Source of the DNA: an uncultured Sphingomonadaceae bacterium
GTDB taxonomy: Bacteria; Pseudomonadota; Alphaproteobacteria; Sphingomonadales; Sphingomonadaceae
Direction of reading: 5' to 3'
DNA length: 64,000 bases
Assembly: GCA_947494305.1 (NCBI GenBank)
Contig: CANLUL010000001.1
Span: forward strand, 1,426,001 to 1,490,000
Shown piece after piece: positions 1-8,200 of this stretch. A model generated the notes under the pieces. That model worked only from the letters and a program-made list of their open reading frames with translations. It was not told the DNA's origin and made no database searches. Position 1 is the first letter of the stretch. The number at the start of each line of letters is the position of its first letter. Position numbers and translations under genes: made by a program.

Positions 1-256
1 CCGGCCGCGTGAAATGGATGTCGCGATCAGCGGTTTGGCAAACGCAACAATGTGGGAGGGCGGGACTACTCGGCCAGATCAACAGACAACATTGCGCATC
101 AAAGTGCCGGCCGACACGGTTGCCAAGTTAAAGCTTTTTATCGCAACACCAGAATCCACTTCCGAACGTGATGAATTCGAAATGACGGTACAAGGCGTTG
201 ATGATGAAGCACCGACCGACACCGAAGAACTATTTTTCGAACGTCCGAAAAACTGA
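1..256 (+). CDS. ccoG: Cytochrome c oxidase accessory protein CcoG (FixG/RdxA), C-terminal fragment
   Basis: The frame is open from base 2 to a TGA at 254-256, so this is the 3' end of a gene that begins outside the window. The visible ~84 residues look like the Ig-like C-terminal FixG domain (IKVPADTVAKLKLFIATP, then an acidic tail). The family is a membrane-anchored iron-sulfur protein that helps deliver copper to cbb3-type cytochrome c oxidase. The ferredoxin part and membrane segments are off the window. The assignment rests on the tail sequence and on ccoH-ccoI-ccoS directly downstream. The ATG at 14 in the ORF track is an internal methionine. Confidence 0.82.
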   Translation, partial: RPREMDVAISGLANATMWEGGTTRPDQQTTLRIKVPADTVAKLKLFIATPESTSERDEFEMTVQGVDDEAPTDTEELFFERPKN

Positions 257-270
257 TTGAGGATCGAAAC

Positions 271-738
271 ATGCAGAAAACAAAGAAAAAGATTACTGGC
301 TTTCATGTTACACTGATGTTCATGGCCTTTTTTGGGGTGATCATGGCAGTTAATTTTCTGATGGCGAGCCTGGCATTAGGCTCCTTTAGCGGGACGGTGG
401 TCGATAACAGCTATGTTGCCAGCCAGAAATACAATGAATGGTTGGAAGAAAGTAGGCAGGAAGCCGCTCATGGTTGGATTGTTGGCGAACCAAAACGTAC
501 AGATGACAAGCTACAACTATCTGTCTTGGACGCCGAAGGTGCAGCGCTGTCCGATCCCAAAATTTCCGCTATTGCTTATCACCCAGTCGGCCAGACGGAG
601 GCCATCAACCTGACCTTTACAGAAAACGCCGGTGGACTGTATCAAAGCAATGAAGCGCTACCTGCTGGTCGATGGAAACTGAAGATTTCTATCTCAGAAG
701 ATGTTCGCAACCTTGATATGGTAAGCGAAATCAAGTGA
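271..738 (+). CDS. ccoH: FixH/CcoH family cbb3 oxidase assembly protein
   Basis: A 155-residue protein with a short basic N-terminus, one membrane segment (about residues 8-35) and a periplasmic domain beginning SGTVVDNSYVASQKYNEWL, the characteristic FixH start (V-x-x-SY-x-A-S-x-x-YN). FixH/CcoH is a small membrane protein needed for assembly and stability of the cbb3 terminal oxidase. A GAGG ribosome-binding site precedes the ATG. It begins 14 bases after ccoG and its stop overlaps the GTG start of ccoI (GTGA), so translation of the two is coupled. Family assignment is firm; the exact molecular role is only known in outline. Confidence 0.9.
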   Translation: MQKTKKKITGFHVTLMFMAFFGVIMAVNFLMASLALGSFSGTVVDNSYVASQKYNEWLEESRQEAAHGWIVGEPKRTDDKLQLSVLDAEGAALSDPKISAIAYHPVGQTEAINLTFTENAGGLYQSNEALPAGRWKLKISISEDVRNLDMVSEIK

Positions 739-2864
739 ACGCTTCAGTTGCTCTCGATGATCTGAAGACGGCTGAGACTTCAGAGGATAGCCGCTTCGCC
801 GTTCCCACGATGCGCTGCGCTGGCTGTATCTCAAAAATCGAACGAGGGCTTGCAGATCTACCAGGTGTAATTCACGCTCGTGTGAATTTCTCGACCAAGC
901 AAGTCGCTGTTTCACACACACCCGAACTCACTGAAGACAAGTTAAAAGGCGCCATTGGTTTGTTAGGATTTGAGGCTCAAATACTAGCCGATAATCCTCT
1001 CTCGGAAGATCGTGGTGACACCAAGAGATTGCTTCGTGCAGTGGCGGTCGCTGGCTTTGGCATGATGAACATCATGCTGTTGTCCGTCAGCGTCTGGTCT
1101 GGTGCAATAGGCGTTACCAAGGACCTATTCCACTGGCTTTCAGCGCTAATTGCTATTCCGGTAATCGCTTACTCGGGTCGTCCATTTTTTGCATCTGCCG
1201 CAATGGCACTGCGCTATATGCGCACCAACATGGATGTACCAATCAGCATTGGGATTATTCTCGCCACTGGTCTCAGTTTATACGAAACCGCGACCAGTGG
1301 GCCGCATGCGTATTTTGACGGTGTGGTTATGCTCATCTTTTTCCTGCTCGCTGGCCGCGTACTTGACGGAATGATGCGTGACCGGGCTCGCGAGGGCATT
1401 TCAGCTTTATTGAAGCAAACAGCATCAGGAGCCATGATAATTCAGTCCGACGGTACTACCGTTTGGACGAAGGCGGGAGAAATCGAAGCCGGGATGCTGA
1501 TGCAGGTGGCCGCAGGAGATAATCTTGCTGCCGATGGTATCATCATTGAGGGTCGCAGCGGTTTTGATTTCTCCATGCTGACAGGAGAAAGTGATCCACA
1601 AAACCGTTCCGTTGATGATGAAGTTCTTGCCGGAACAACCAACCTAACTGCTCCCGTTAAAGTTCGCGTAACCGCTGCGGGTAAAGATACAAGCATTTCT
1701 GACATCGCCCGATTGATGGATGAGGCAGGTCAGCACCGGTCATTCCACGTGCGTGTTGCCGATCGTGCAGCTCGCTATTATGCCCCTGCGGTACATTGCC
1801 TTGCCCTGCTTGCGTTTGTTGGTTGGATGCTCGCCGGCGTAGGTTGGCATCAGGCATTACTTATTTCTGTCGCCGTTCTCATTATCACCTGCCCCTGCGC
1901 ACTCGGCTTAGCTGTTCCTGCCGCACAGGTGGTTGCCTCAGGTGCCCTGATGCGAAAAGGAGTTTTGGTCAAGGATGGCAGCGCGTTAGAACGTTTGGCC
2001 GAAGCAGATCGCGTCATTTTGGATAAAACTGGAACTGTCACCATGGGACATCCCGTTCCAACGAATTTATCACTGCTATCCGACGATCAAAAGTCAGTTG
2101 CACTGGCGTTGGCACAGTCAAGCAATCACCCTATCAGCAAAGCTATTGCAAAATCACTCATCGCCAAAGACATCTTACCAGCAAAAATTGATTCTGTAAT
2201 CGAGACCGCCGGTGAAGGTGTTTCTGCAAACTGGAATAGCGTTGGGGTATCGCTCACTCGCCCCCAAAAGGGCGGTAATGGCTCGGCCACCCAATTGACT
2301 ATGGGCAATATCGCGCAAAGGATCACTCTTACCGACGAAATCCGCCCGGACGCGGAAGCGGTAGTTGAGAGTCTTTCCGAACTTGGTCTACCGGCCTCTT
2401 TGCTCTCGGGTGACAGTATGGAGGCGGTGACGCCTGTTGCACTCCAACTCGGAGTCTTGGCGCAGGCCAATGCAAAACCCGAAGATAAAGTCGACACAAT
2501 TAAACGTCTCAGCAAACAAGGGGATAAGGTATTGATGGTTGGCGATGGCCTAAATGACGGCCCTGCCCTCGCCGCTGCACATGTCTCAATTGCTCCCGGG
2601 TCGGCTAGCGATGTCGGACAACAGGCCGCAGATGCTGTTTTCACCAGTGACAGCCTGATGCCGGTTGCACTCGCAGTCAAAGTCGCCCGCCGCACGATGC
2701 AAACAGTTCGTCAGAATTTCGGATTGGCAATTGGGTACAACATTTTAGCGGTGCCACTGGCTTTGTCTGGCATGGTCACTCCGTTGATTGCGGCCATAGC
2801 TATGTCAACATCCTCACTCATCGTGGTCGGCAACGCTTTGCGCCTCTATGGAGCAGCAAAATGA
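735..2864 (+). CDS. ccoI: Copper-translocating P-type ATPase CcoI (FixI)
   Basis: A 709-residue P1B-type ATPase that moves copper for the CuB centre of cbb3 oxidase. Visible in order: an N-terminal heavy-metal domain with MRCAGC (~26-31), several membrane helices, the actuator TGES loop, the membrane CPCALGL metal site, the phosphorylation motif DKTGTVT, and the hinge GDGLNDGPAL followed by two C-terminal helices. The start is GTG, overlapping the ccoH stop; the next in-frame ATG lies after the start of the metal-binding domain. Its TGA overlaps the ATG of ccoS. CPC plus this operon position favours CcoI over a general CopA exporter. Confidence 0.94.
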   Translation: MNASVALDDLKTAETSEDSRFAVPTMRCAGCISKIERGLADLPGVIHARVNFSTKQVAVSHTPELTEDKLKGAIGLLGFEAQILADNPLSEDRGDTKRLLRAVAVAGFGMMNIMLLSVSVWSGAIGVTKDLFHWLSALIAIPVIAYSGRPFFASAAMALRYMRTNMDVPISIGIILATGLSLYETATSGPHAYFDGVVMLIFFLLAGRVLDGMMRDRAREGISALLKQTASGAMIIQSDGTTVWTKAGEIEAGMLMQVAAGDNLAADGIIIEGRSGFDFSMLTGESDPQNRSVDDEVLAGTTNLTAPVKVRVTAAGKDTSISDIARLMDEAGQHRSFHVRVADRAARYYAPAVHCLALLAFVGWMLAGVGWHQALLISVAVLIITCPCALGLAVPAAQVVASGALMRKGVLVKDGSALERLAEADRVILDKTGTVTMGHPVPTNLSLLSDDQKSVALALAQSSNHPISKAIAKSLIAKDILPAKIDSVIETAGEGVSANWNSVGVSLTRPQKGGNGSATQLTMGNIAQRITLTDEIRPDAEAVVESLSELGLPASLLSGDSMEAVTPVALQLGVLAQANAKPEDKVDTIKRLSKQGDKVLMVGDGLNDGPALAAAHVSIAPGSASDVGQQAADAVFTSDSLMPVALAVKVARRTMQTVRQNFGLAIGYNILAVPLALSGMVTPLIAAIAMSTSSLIVVGNALRLYGAAK

Positions 2865-3028
2865 GTGGTTTGGCTGTGCTGATCCCGATCGCCTTACTCA
2901 TGGGACTTTGCGGCCTTGGTTTTTTCTTCTGGGCGATGCGTAACGATCAATTTGAAGATCTAGAAGGCGCAGCACTCCGCGTCCTTATCGAAGATGAAAA
3001 GGAGGTCGGTGATGATCAAGAAGTTTAG
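2861..3028 (+). CDS. ccoS: Cbb3-type cytochrome oxidase assembly protein CcoS (absent from the ORF track)
   Basis: A 55-codon gene too short for the supplied ORF list. ATG overlaps the ccoI stop (ATGA) and the frame ends at TAG 3026-3028. The product starts MSGLAVLIPIALLMGLCGLG, one membrane segment, followed by FFFWAMRNDQFEDLEGAALR. The pattern (A)-x-(R/K)-x-x-QF-x-DLEGAA is the signature of CcoS/FixS. CcoS is a single-span membrane protein required for cofactor insertion into cbb3 oxidase. Order ccoG-H-I-S is the usual one. The acidic C-terminus overlaps the start of the next small gene. Confidence 0.93.
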   Translation: MSGLAVLIPIALLMGLCGLGFFFWAMRNDQFEDLEGAALRVLIEDEKEVGDDQEV

Positions 3029-3263
3029 GTGTATTGGACTGTCCTCCTTACCTGTCATTACCGCATCTGTGATGCTTGCAATCATCCCGACAGCCCCGGC
3101 TAGTGGAATGATGATGATAGAAATATGTGATCCGGACGGTCAAATCCGGACGATATCCATTCCCATAGAACAGGAAGATGGCCGGGATCCAAATTGCGCG
3201 AAGCCCTGCCACGCCTGCCTATCCCGAAAGGCGGCAGGCAAACAGGGCTCTAGATCGATCTAG
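3012..3263 (+). CDS. Small exported protein with paired cysteines, last gene of the cco operon
   Basis: The ORF track starts this at 2994, but GGAGGT at 3001-3006 sits five bases before the ATG at 3012, which is the better start (83 residues). MIKKFRCIG followed by a hydrophobic run and an A-x-A-S-like site suggests a signal peptide of ~32 residues. The mature part is short, acidic, and carries C..(DPDG), then NCAKPCHACL, a cluster of three cysteines with a CxxC. It overlaps ccoS by 17 bases and ends 4 bases into the convergent stress gene. Resemblance to small DUF2946-like proteins with a cysteine/histidine tail is only an impression. A copper or redox role is plausible from context but unproven. 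Confidence 0.7.
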   Translation: MIKKFRCIGLSSLPVITASVMLAIIPTAPASGMMMIEICDPDGQIRTISIPIEQEDGRDPNCAKPCHACLSRKAAGKQGSRSI

Positions 3264-4069
3264 TGCGCAAGTATCAGTGGTAACTTACTTTTGAAGATCT
3301 GATCACGAGTGACACCGCCCATCAATGTTTCACGTAATCGTGATTTTCCATAAGCACCCATTATAATCGCTGACGCATCTTTCTCATTTGCGAACTCCTC
3401 AATCCTTTCGGCGACGTTGCGTTTTCCGCCTTCCAGTTGATGTAATTCTGATGAGATGTTGTGACGCGACAAATAGGCAGACGCATCTAGATTGGGGAGA
3501 TCAAGGCCCTCATCAACCGACACGACGTGCACTGACGATGCCAACTTCATCATGGGCAGCGTTAACCGGATCGCCAACGAAGCTTCTTTTGAGCCGTTCC
3601 ATGCTACCACTATAGGTTTACCGGCTTCAAACGATTCAGCGTCCGTCGGGACAACTAGTGTCGCAGCGTGTGCATGAATGGCAACTTCTCCAGCAATAGG
3701 TTGTGGATCCCGGTCATCAGTCATTTTTTTGGGTGCTTGGCTAAGAATAAGCAGATCAGCTAGTCCACTTTGCTCAACCATTAGTCGGGCGGCATCACCC
3801 AGACCTACCTGCCAATCCCATTGAATATCTTCCGACCCAAGCTCTGCTTCGATTTTTGCGCGAAACTGTCGTTCAACTTCCTGCATGTCACCGAAATTGA
3901 GATCAGCAACAAAATGCCCAGCAGTTGGCGCATAGGCCATCGGTGGGATCTGTATGGAAGGCTGCAGAAAAGTAATATGTGCTTGATGCGCTCGTGCAAT
4001 ATCAAGAGCAATATTCAAACGGGAATCAAATCCCGTATCATCAGAGGTGTGCAAGAGAATAGATTTCAT
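3260..4069 (-). CDS. Universal stress protein, two tandem UspA domains
   Basis: A 269-residue protein starting MKSILLHTSDD. The start chosen has AGGAG seven bases upstream; the ORF track adds 18 residues with no ribosome-binding site. The N-terminal half is a degenerate Usp domain; the C-terminal half has the ATP-binding type loop GAYGKSRLRETLMGGVT (G-2x-G-9x-G-S/T pattern). Double-domain Usp proteins are commonly induced at low oxygen. It lies tail-to-tail with the cbb3 maturation operon and has a perfect TTGA-N6-TCAA box upstream, both consistent with oxygen-responsive expression. The ligand is unknown. Confidence 0.88.
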   Translation of the reverse strand: MKSILLHTSDDTGFDSRLNIALDIARAHQAHITFLQPSIQIPPMAYAPTAGHFVADLNFGDMQEVERQFRAKIEAELGSEDIQWDWQVGLGDAARLMVEQSGLADLLILSQAPKKMTDDRDPQPIAGEVAIHAHAATLVVPTDAESFEAGKPIVVAWNGSKEASLAIRLTLPMMKLASSVHVVSVDEGLDLPNLDASAYLSRHNISSELHQLEGGKRNVAERIEEFANEKDASAIIMGAYGKSRLRETLMGGVTRDQIFKSKLPLILAH

Positions 4070-4122
4070 CGGGGATCTCCTTTTTATATTCGTTATAGGA
4101 ACATGAAATCGAACCAGTTGCA

Positions 4123-4136
4123 TTGATTTGGCTCAA
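4123..4136 (-). promoter_or_regulatory. FNR/FixK-type binding site upstream of the universal stress gene
   Basis: TTGATTTGGCTCAA matches the CRP/FNR-family core TTGA-N6-TCAA exactly, centred ~60 bases upstream of the stress protein ATG. It sits in the 350-base gap before ugd (divergent), so either gene could use it, but the spacing and known FNR control of Usp and cco genes favour the stress gene. Confidence 0.55.
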
Positions 4137-4420
4137 CAAATGCTAAATCAACTCGCATTCAGCCCAAACGAATTTTATTCAAAAACCCAGTCCAGTGGAA
4201 AGGTTCACTTCACCTTAGACTAAAGAGAATATGCCATAAATATTGAAGAAGTTACACGATGTTTTCATCAATTTCTGGCAGGAACCCAAAGAGAGATTTC
4301 TTAAGGGATGACCGAAATTCAGAAGACTTGACCATCCAAGATGATCTCGCCAGAAGCCAGATAGACTATCGTACTGACCGATGTTAAAATCGATCATAAT
4401 ATTGATCACAAAGGATTGCT

Positions 4421-5725
4421 ATGAAAATTGCGATGATAGGGGCCGGTTATGTTGGATTGGTCTCCGGAGCTTGTTTTGCCGATTTCGGTCATGAAGTCGT
4501 CTGCGTTGATAAGGACGCAAGCAAAATAGAGAAACTGCGACAGAATGTAATGCCGATTTATGAGCCTGGATTGGCCAGCATTGTCAAACGCAATGTTGAA
4601 GGTGAACGCCTTTCTTTTTCTACAGAATTGGCAGAATCGTTGGAAGGTTGCGATGCTGTGTTTATAGCTGTTGGCACACCATCCAGACGTGGAGACGGGC
4701 ATGCCGACCTCAGCTATGTCTACGCGGCAACAGAAGAAATTGCAGAGTCTATCACTAAGCCAATTGTTGTAGTGACCAAATCAACAGTACCGGTAGGCAC
4801 AGGCGATGAGGTTGAACTCATTCTCTCTAAAAAGCTGAACAGCGATCAATTTGCCGTTGTTTCTAATCCAGAATTTCTTCGCGAAGGCGCCGCTATTGAC
4901 GATTTCAAGAGACCGGATCGAATAGTCATTGGAACCGAGGACGACCGCGCACGCGCGGTGATGAGTGAGATCTATCGCCCGCTCTTTCTCAATGAATCGC
5001 CGCTCTTGTTCACAGGACGGCGCACTGCGGAACTAATCAAGTATGCCGCGAATGCTTTTCTCGCTACAAAAATTACGTTTATCAACGAAATATCGGATCT
5101 TTGCGAAAAAGTTGGTGCAGATGTACAGGAAGTTTCGCGCGGAATTGGATTGGATAATCGGATTGGTGCAAAGTTTCTTCACGCTGGACCTGGATATGGC
5201 GGAAGCTGCTTCCCGAAAGATACTCTCGCGCTGATGAAAACGGCGCAGGATAATGAAAGTCCGCTCAGGATTGTTGAGGCTGTTGTTCAAGTAAATGATC
5301 AACGCAAAAGAGCCATGGGCCGCAAGGTTATTCAAGCCATGTCCGGCAGCGTTCGCGACAAAAAGATCGCATTGTTTGGCCTGACATTCAAACCCAATAC
5401 CGATGATATGCGTGATGCGCCCTCGATTGCTATTGCCCAAACTTTGATCGATGCTGGCGCAAATGTAACGGCCTACGATCCCGAAGGTATGGAACTGGCG
5501 AAAGATATTATGCCAGCGGTAGAAATGATGGAAAGTAGCTATCAAGCAGCTACCGAAGCGGACGGTGTGGTAATCGTAACAGAATGGGATGCATTCCGCG
5601 CCCTCGATCTAAAAAAGCTATCGGGGCTAATGACTGGCAAAGCTCTAATCGATTTAAGGAACATATACGATCCACAAGATGTAGCAAAATCCGGGCTTGA
5701 GTATACCAGTGTTGGACGAGCCTAA
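4421..5725 (+). CDS. ugd: UDP-glucose 6-dehydrogenase
   Basis: Oxidises UDP-glucose to UDP-glucuronate with two NAD+, supplying acidic sugar for surface polysaccharide. The 434-residue protein starts with the NAD-binding motif GAGYVG (residues 7-12), has the VGTPS and STVPVGT segments, and the catalytic loop GYGGSCFPKDT with the nucleophilic cysteine near residue 263. The C-terminal domain has FGLTFKPNTDDMRDAPS, typical of the family. An AAGGA precedes the ATG. It opens a run with manA and manC, spaced 17 and 10 bases, likely one operon. Confidence 0.95.
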   Translation: MKIAMIGAGYVGLVSGACFADFGHEVVCVDKDASKIEKLRQNVMPIYEPGLASIVKRNVEGERLSFSTELAESLEGCDAVFIAVGTPSRRGDGHADLSYVYAATEEIAESITKPIVVVTKSTVPVGTGDEVELILSKKLNSDQFAVVSNPEFLREGAAIDDFKRPDRIVIGTEDDRARAVMSEIYRPLFLNESPLLFTGRRTAELIKYAANAFLATKITFINEISDLCEKVGADVQEVSRGIGLDNRIGAKFLHAGPGYGGSCFPKDTLALMKTAQDNESPLRIVEAVVQVNDQRKRAMGRKVIQAMSGSVRDKKIALFGLTFKPNTDDMRDAPSIAIAQTLIDAGANVTAYDPEGMELAKDIMPAVEMMESSYQAATEADGVVIVTEWDAFRALDLKKLSGLMTGKALIDLRNIYDPQDVAKSGLEYTSVGRA

Positions 5726-5742
5726 ACCATGTTGAGTAAGAT

Positions 5743-6546
5743 ATGAAGCTCCGCAAAAAGACGGTGGCCAAACCTTGGGGGCAACGGGTGTTGCCGGACA
5801 TCTTCGGTGGAGAACGGACTAAGAGTATCGGCGAAATCTGGTTTCAACCTCCGGCATCCGTTACGCCCGCTCTGATGGTTAAGTATCTTTTCACCAGCGA
5901 GAAACTATCAATTCAAGTCCATCCTGATAATCGAATGGCGCGCAATGCGGGATTGCCAAGCGGAAAAGATGAATGCTGGCTGGTTTTGGACGCCGAAGCA
6001 GATGCTGTGCTTGGCATTGGTCCCAAAACAAAAGCCAGTGATGCGAAACTTCGAGCCGCTGCGGCACTAGGAGAGATTGAGAATCTGATAGACTGGAAAC
6101 CCGTAAAACCAGGCGATTTCTATTACATCCCTGCGGGAACCGTTCATGCAATTGGGCCTGGACTTCAGTTGCTTGAGATTCAACAAAATGTCGATGTAAC
6201 CTATCGACTTTATGACTATGGTCGGCCGAGAGAGTTGCATCTGGATGATGCCATCGCTGCGGCGAAAGCCGAACCATATCGGATGAAGTTTCACCAGCAT
6301 GTTGATCCAGATACAAGCATGCCAATATCAGATGGCCCGTATTTTCGAACATTTCAGGTTATTGGTCCAGATATTGATGTAATCTCAAATGTTCCGGCCT
6401 CGGAATGGCAGGTTATTCCGTTGCAAGGTTCCGTCAAAGTTCGCGGAAAGCTAATCAAGGCCGGCGAATGCGGCCTCTGCACATCTGCATCGGAAATCAA
6501 CCTTTCTAAAAACGAGAAATGCATCATTGCCACAAACATGAAGTAA
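5743..6546 (+). CDS. manA: Class I mannose-6-phosphate isomerase
   Basis: Interconverts fructose-6-phosphate and mannose-6-phosphate. At 267 residues it is the short class I form. The cupin metal site is visible as IQVHPDN (~residues 56-62) and AGTVHAIGPGLQLLEIQQ, with the family's DVTYRLYDYGR. It lies between ugd and the guanylyltransferase gene, so the trio feeds UDP-glucuronate and GDP-mannose synthesis. Phosphomannomutase is not in the window. Confidence 0.9.
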   Translation: MKLRKKTVAKPWGQRVLPDIFGGERTKSIGEIWFQPPASVTPALMVKYLFTSEKLSIQVHPDNRMARNAGLPSGKDECWLVLDAEADAVLGIGPKTKASDAKLRAAAALGEIENLIDWKPVKPGDFYYIPAGTVHAIGPGLQLLEIQQNVDVTYRLYDYGRPRELHLDDAIAAAKAEPYRMKFHQHVDPDTSMPISDGPYFRTFQVIGPDIDVISNVPASEWQVIPLQGSVKVRGKLIKAGECGLCTSASEINLSKNEKCIIATNMK

Positions 6547-6556
6547 GGACTTCTAA

Positions 6557-7630
6557 ATGAGCTCCAACAACGATCTTGTTATACCAACCATTTTATCAGG
6601 TGGATCAGGAACACGGTTGTGGCCGCTTTCCAATGATCAGCACCCCAAACAGTTTCTCAATCTGATTGGCCCCATGAGCATGTTTCAACTTACTCTGGAC
6701 CGATGCAAGCAATCCGAATTGTTTGATTTGCCCATCGTCGTGGGGGGGACAAAGCATGCCGATTTAGCGGAAGAACAATTGACCGAAATTGGCGCCCAAG
6801 CGCAGGCAATGATTCTGGAACCGTGCGCGCGCAACACAGCCCCAGCGATTGCACTTGCCGCCTTGGCTTGCGAAAAACCAAACGCGTTGATGCTGGTGAT
6901 GCCAAGTGATCATTTGATCAAAAATATAGATGCCTTTCAGGCTGCTGTAACTGCATCACTACCCATCGCAAAAGCGCGTTGGATGGTCACATTTGGTGTG
7001 GAACCGACGGCTCCGGAAACCGGCTATGGGTATATCGAACAAGGGGAACAGATTATCGGCAGCGCGCGAAGCTTTTCCGCAAAAACTTTCGTCGAGAAAC
7101 CAAATTTACAAAATGCTGAAAAGATGCTCGATGCAGGCGGGTTTCACTGGAATGCAGGTATTTTTCTATTCCGAGCCGATGTCTATCTGGATGCAATGAA
7201 AAAACATGCTCCAGAGATGCTGGCCGCGGTGACCGGTTCTATGGAGAAGGCCCGCCGGGACGGGTCAAGGATATTCCCGGATGAAGACTGTTTTGCAAAT
7301 GCACCTTCTGACTCCATTGACTATGCGGTTATGGAGAAGGCAGAAAAAGTGGCCGTTACGCCAATGAGAGCCGAATGGTCTGACGTTGGCAGTTGGGATT
7401 CCCTCTATGAAATTACTCAAAAGGACAGCGATCAAAACGCTTTGACGGGTAGTGTCGGAACAATGAAATCCAATCGAAATTTGATTCATGCGAAGGATGT
7501 CACCGTCAGAACTTATGGTGTTGAAGATTTGATAATTGTTGCCCAAGACAATGAGGTAATGGTCATTAGGCGCGGTGAATCGCAGCATGTTAAAGAAATT
7601 GTGGATTTGGCTCTAAAAGACACCGAGTGA
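6557..7630 (+). CDS. manC: Mannose-1-phosphate guanylyltransferase
   Basis: Makes GDP-mannose from GTP and mannose-1-phosphate. The N-terminal nucleotidyltransferase signature LSGGSGTRLWPLS and the pyrophosphorylase FVEKP motif are present, along with VMPSDH. At 357 residues it lacks the C-terminal cupin isomerase domain of AlgA-type bifunctional enzymes, consistent with a separate manA directly upstream. AAGGA precedes the ATG. The 150-base gap downstream has no obvious terminator. Confidence 0.94.
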   Translation: MSSNNDLVIPTILSGGSGTRLWPLSNDQHPKQFLNLIGPMSMFQLTLDRCKQSELFDLPIVVGGTKHADLAEEQLTEIGAQAQAMILEPCARNTAPAIALAALACEKPNALMLVMPSDHLIKNIDAFQAAVTASLPIAKARWMVTFGVEPTAPETGYGYIEQGEQIIGSARSFSAKTFVEKPNLQNAEKMLDAGGFHWNAGIFLFRADVYLDAMKKHAPEMLAAVTGSMEKARRDGSRIFPDEDCFANAPSDSIDYAVMEKAEKVAVTPMRAEWSDVGSWDSLYEITQKDSDQNALTGSVGTMKSNRNLIHAKDVTVRTYGVEDLIIVAQDNEVMVIRRGESQHVKEIVDLALKDTE

Positions 7631-7784
7631 CAATTCATTACAGCTCTCGCTCACCTTTCCGATCACTGGTAAACGGTCAGATAAAATATGCTAATTCGCT
7701 ACTCGAGTTATTTGATGAAAATCGATCAAAAAGGAATATTTAACCTTCTTTTGGTTTATTATCCTCATTACCGGGGAAAACCTT

Positions 7785-8090
7785 ATGCATCTATTTACTG
7801 ACCATCCAGCCGAAGCGGGAGAAAGCTATGCGCAACATATGCGATATGCGGGTTCCGTAGGCATTCAAATGATTGTTGCTGGTATTGCATGCACAATTCA
7901 TGGGTTACTGCCATTTCTTTTCAAATCCAATGGCTCAAACGCAATTGCAGAACTACACAGTCTAATGATGAAAAAGCGCAACTCGACATATGTCAAACAA
8001 CTTGAAATAGCAGAAAACTCAGTTCAGACACCGGACGGTAGCGAGGAAAAAAGACAAATACCCTTAGCGAACCTGGACAGGGCGGCTTAA
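7785..8090 (+). CDS. DUF6356 family small membrane-associated protein
   Basis: A 101-residue protein with an amphipathic N-terminus (LFTDHPAEAGESYAQHMRYA), one hydrophobic stretch (about 25-48) and a HxLLPFLF segment, the pattern I associate with DUF6356, often found near capsule or outer-surface genes. GGGGA stands ahead of the ATG. The last 35 residues are polar and variable. No enzymatic motif is visible; function unknown. Confidence 0.72.
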   Translation: MHLFTDHPAEAGESYAQHMRYAGSVGIQMIVAGIACTIHGLLPFLFKSNGSNAIAELHSLMMKKRNSTYVKQLEIAENSVQTPDGSEEKRQIPLANLDRAA

Positions 8091-8129
8091 ATACTGACTT
8101 GTTTTGACAAAAATCCATTCATTCGTTCC

Positions 8130-8145
8130 TTAATCGAAAATTAAC
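8130..8145 (+). promoter_or_regulatory. CtrA-like site upstream of the pyruvyl transferase gene
   Basis: TTAATCGAAAATTAAC fits the CtrA consensus TTAA-N7-TTAAC exactly, ~56 bases before the start codon of the pyruvyl transferase gene. It lies in a 110-base intergenic gap, not in a coding region. Confidence 0.45.
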
Positions 8146-8200
8146 CATAACAGCCGATCAAGGCTTCCTCAGCATTAAAAAGACATGAGGACCAGGCCGG

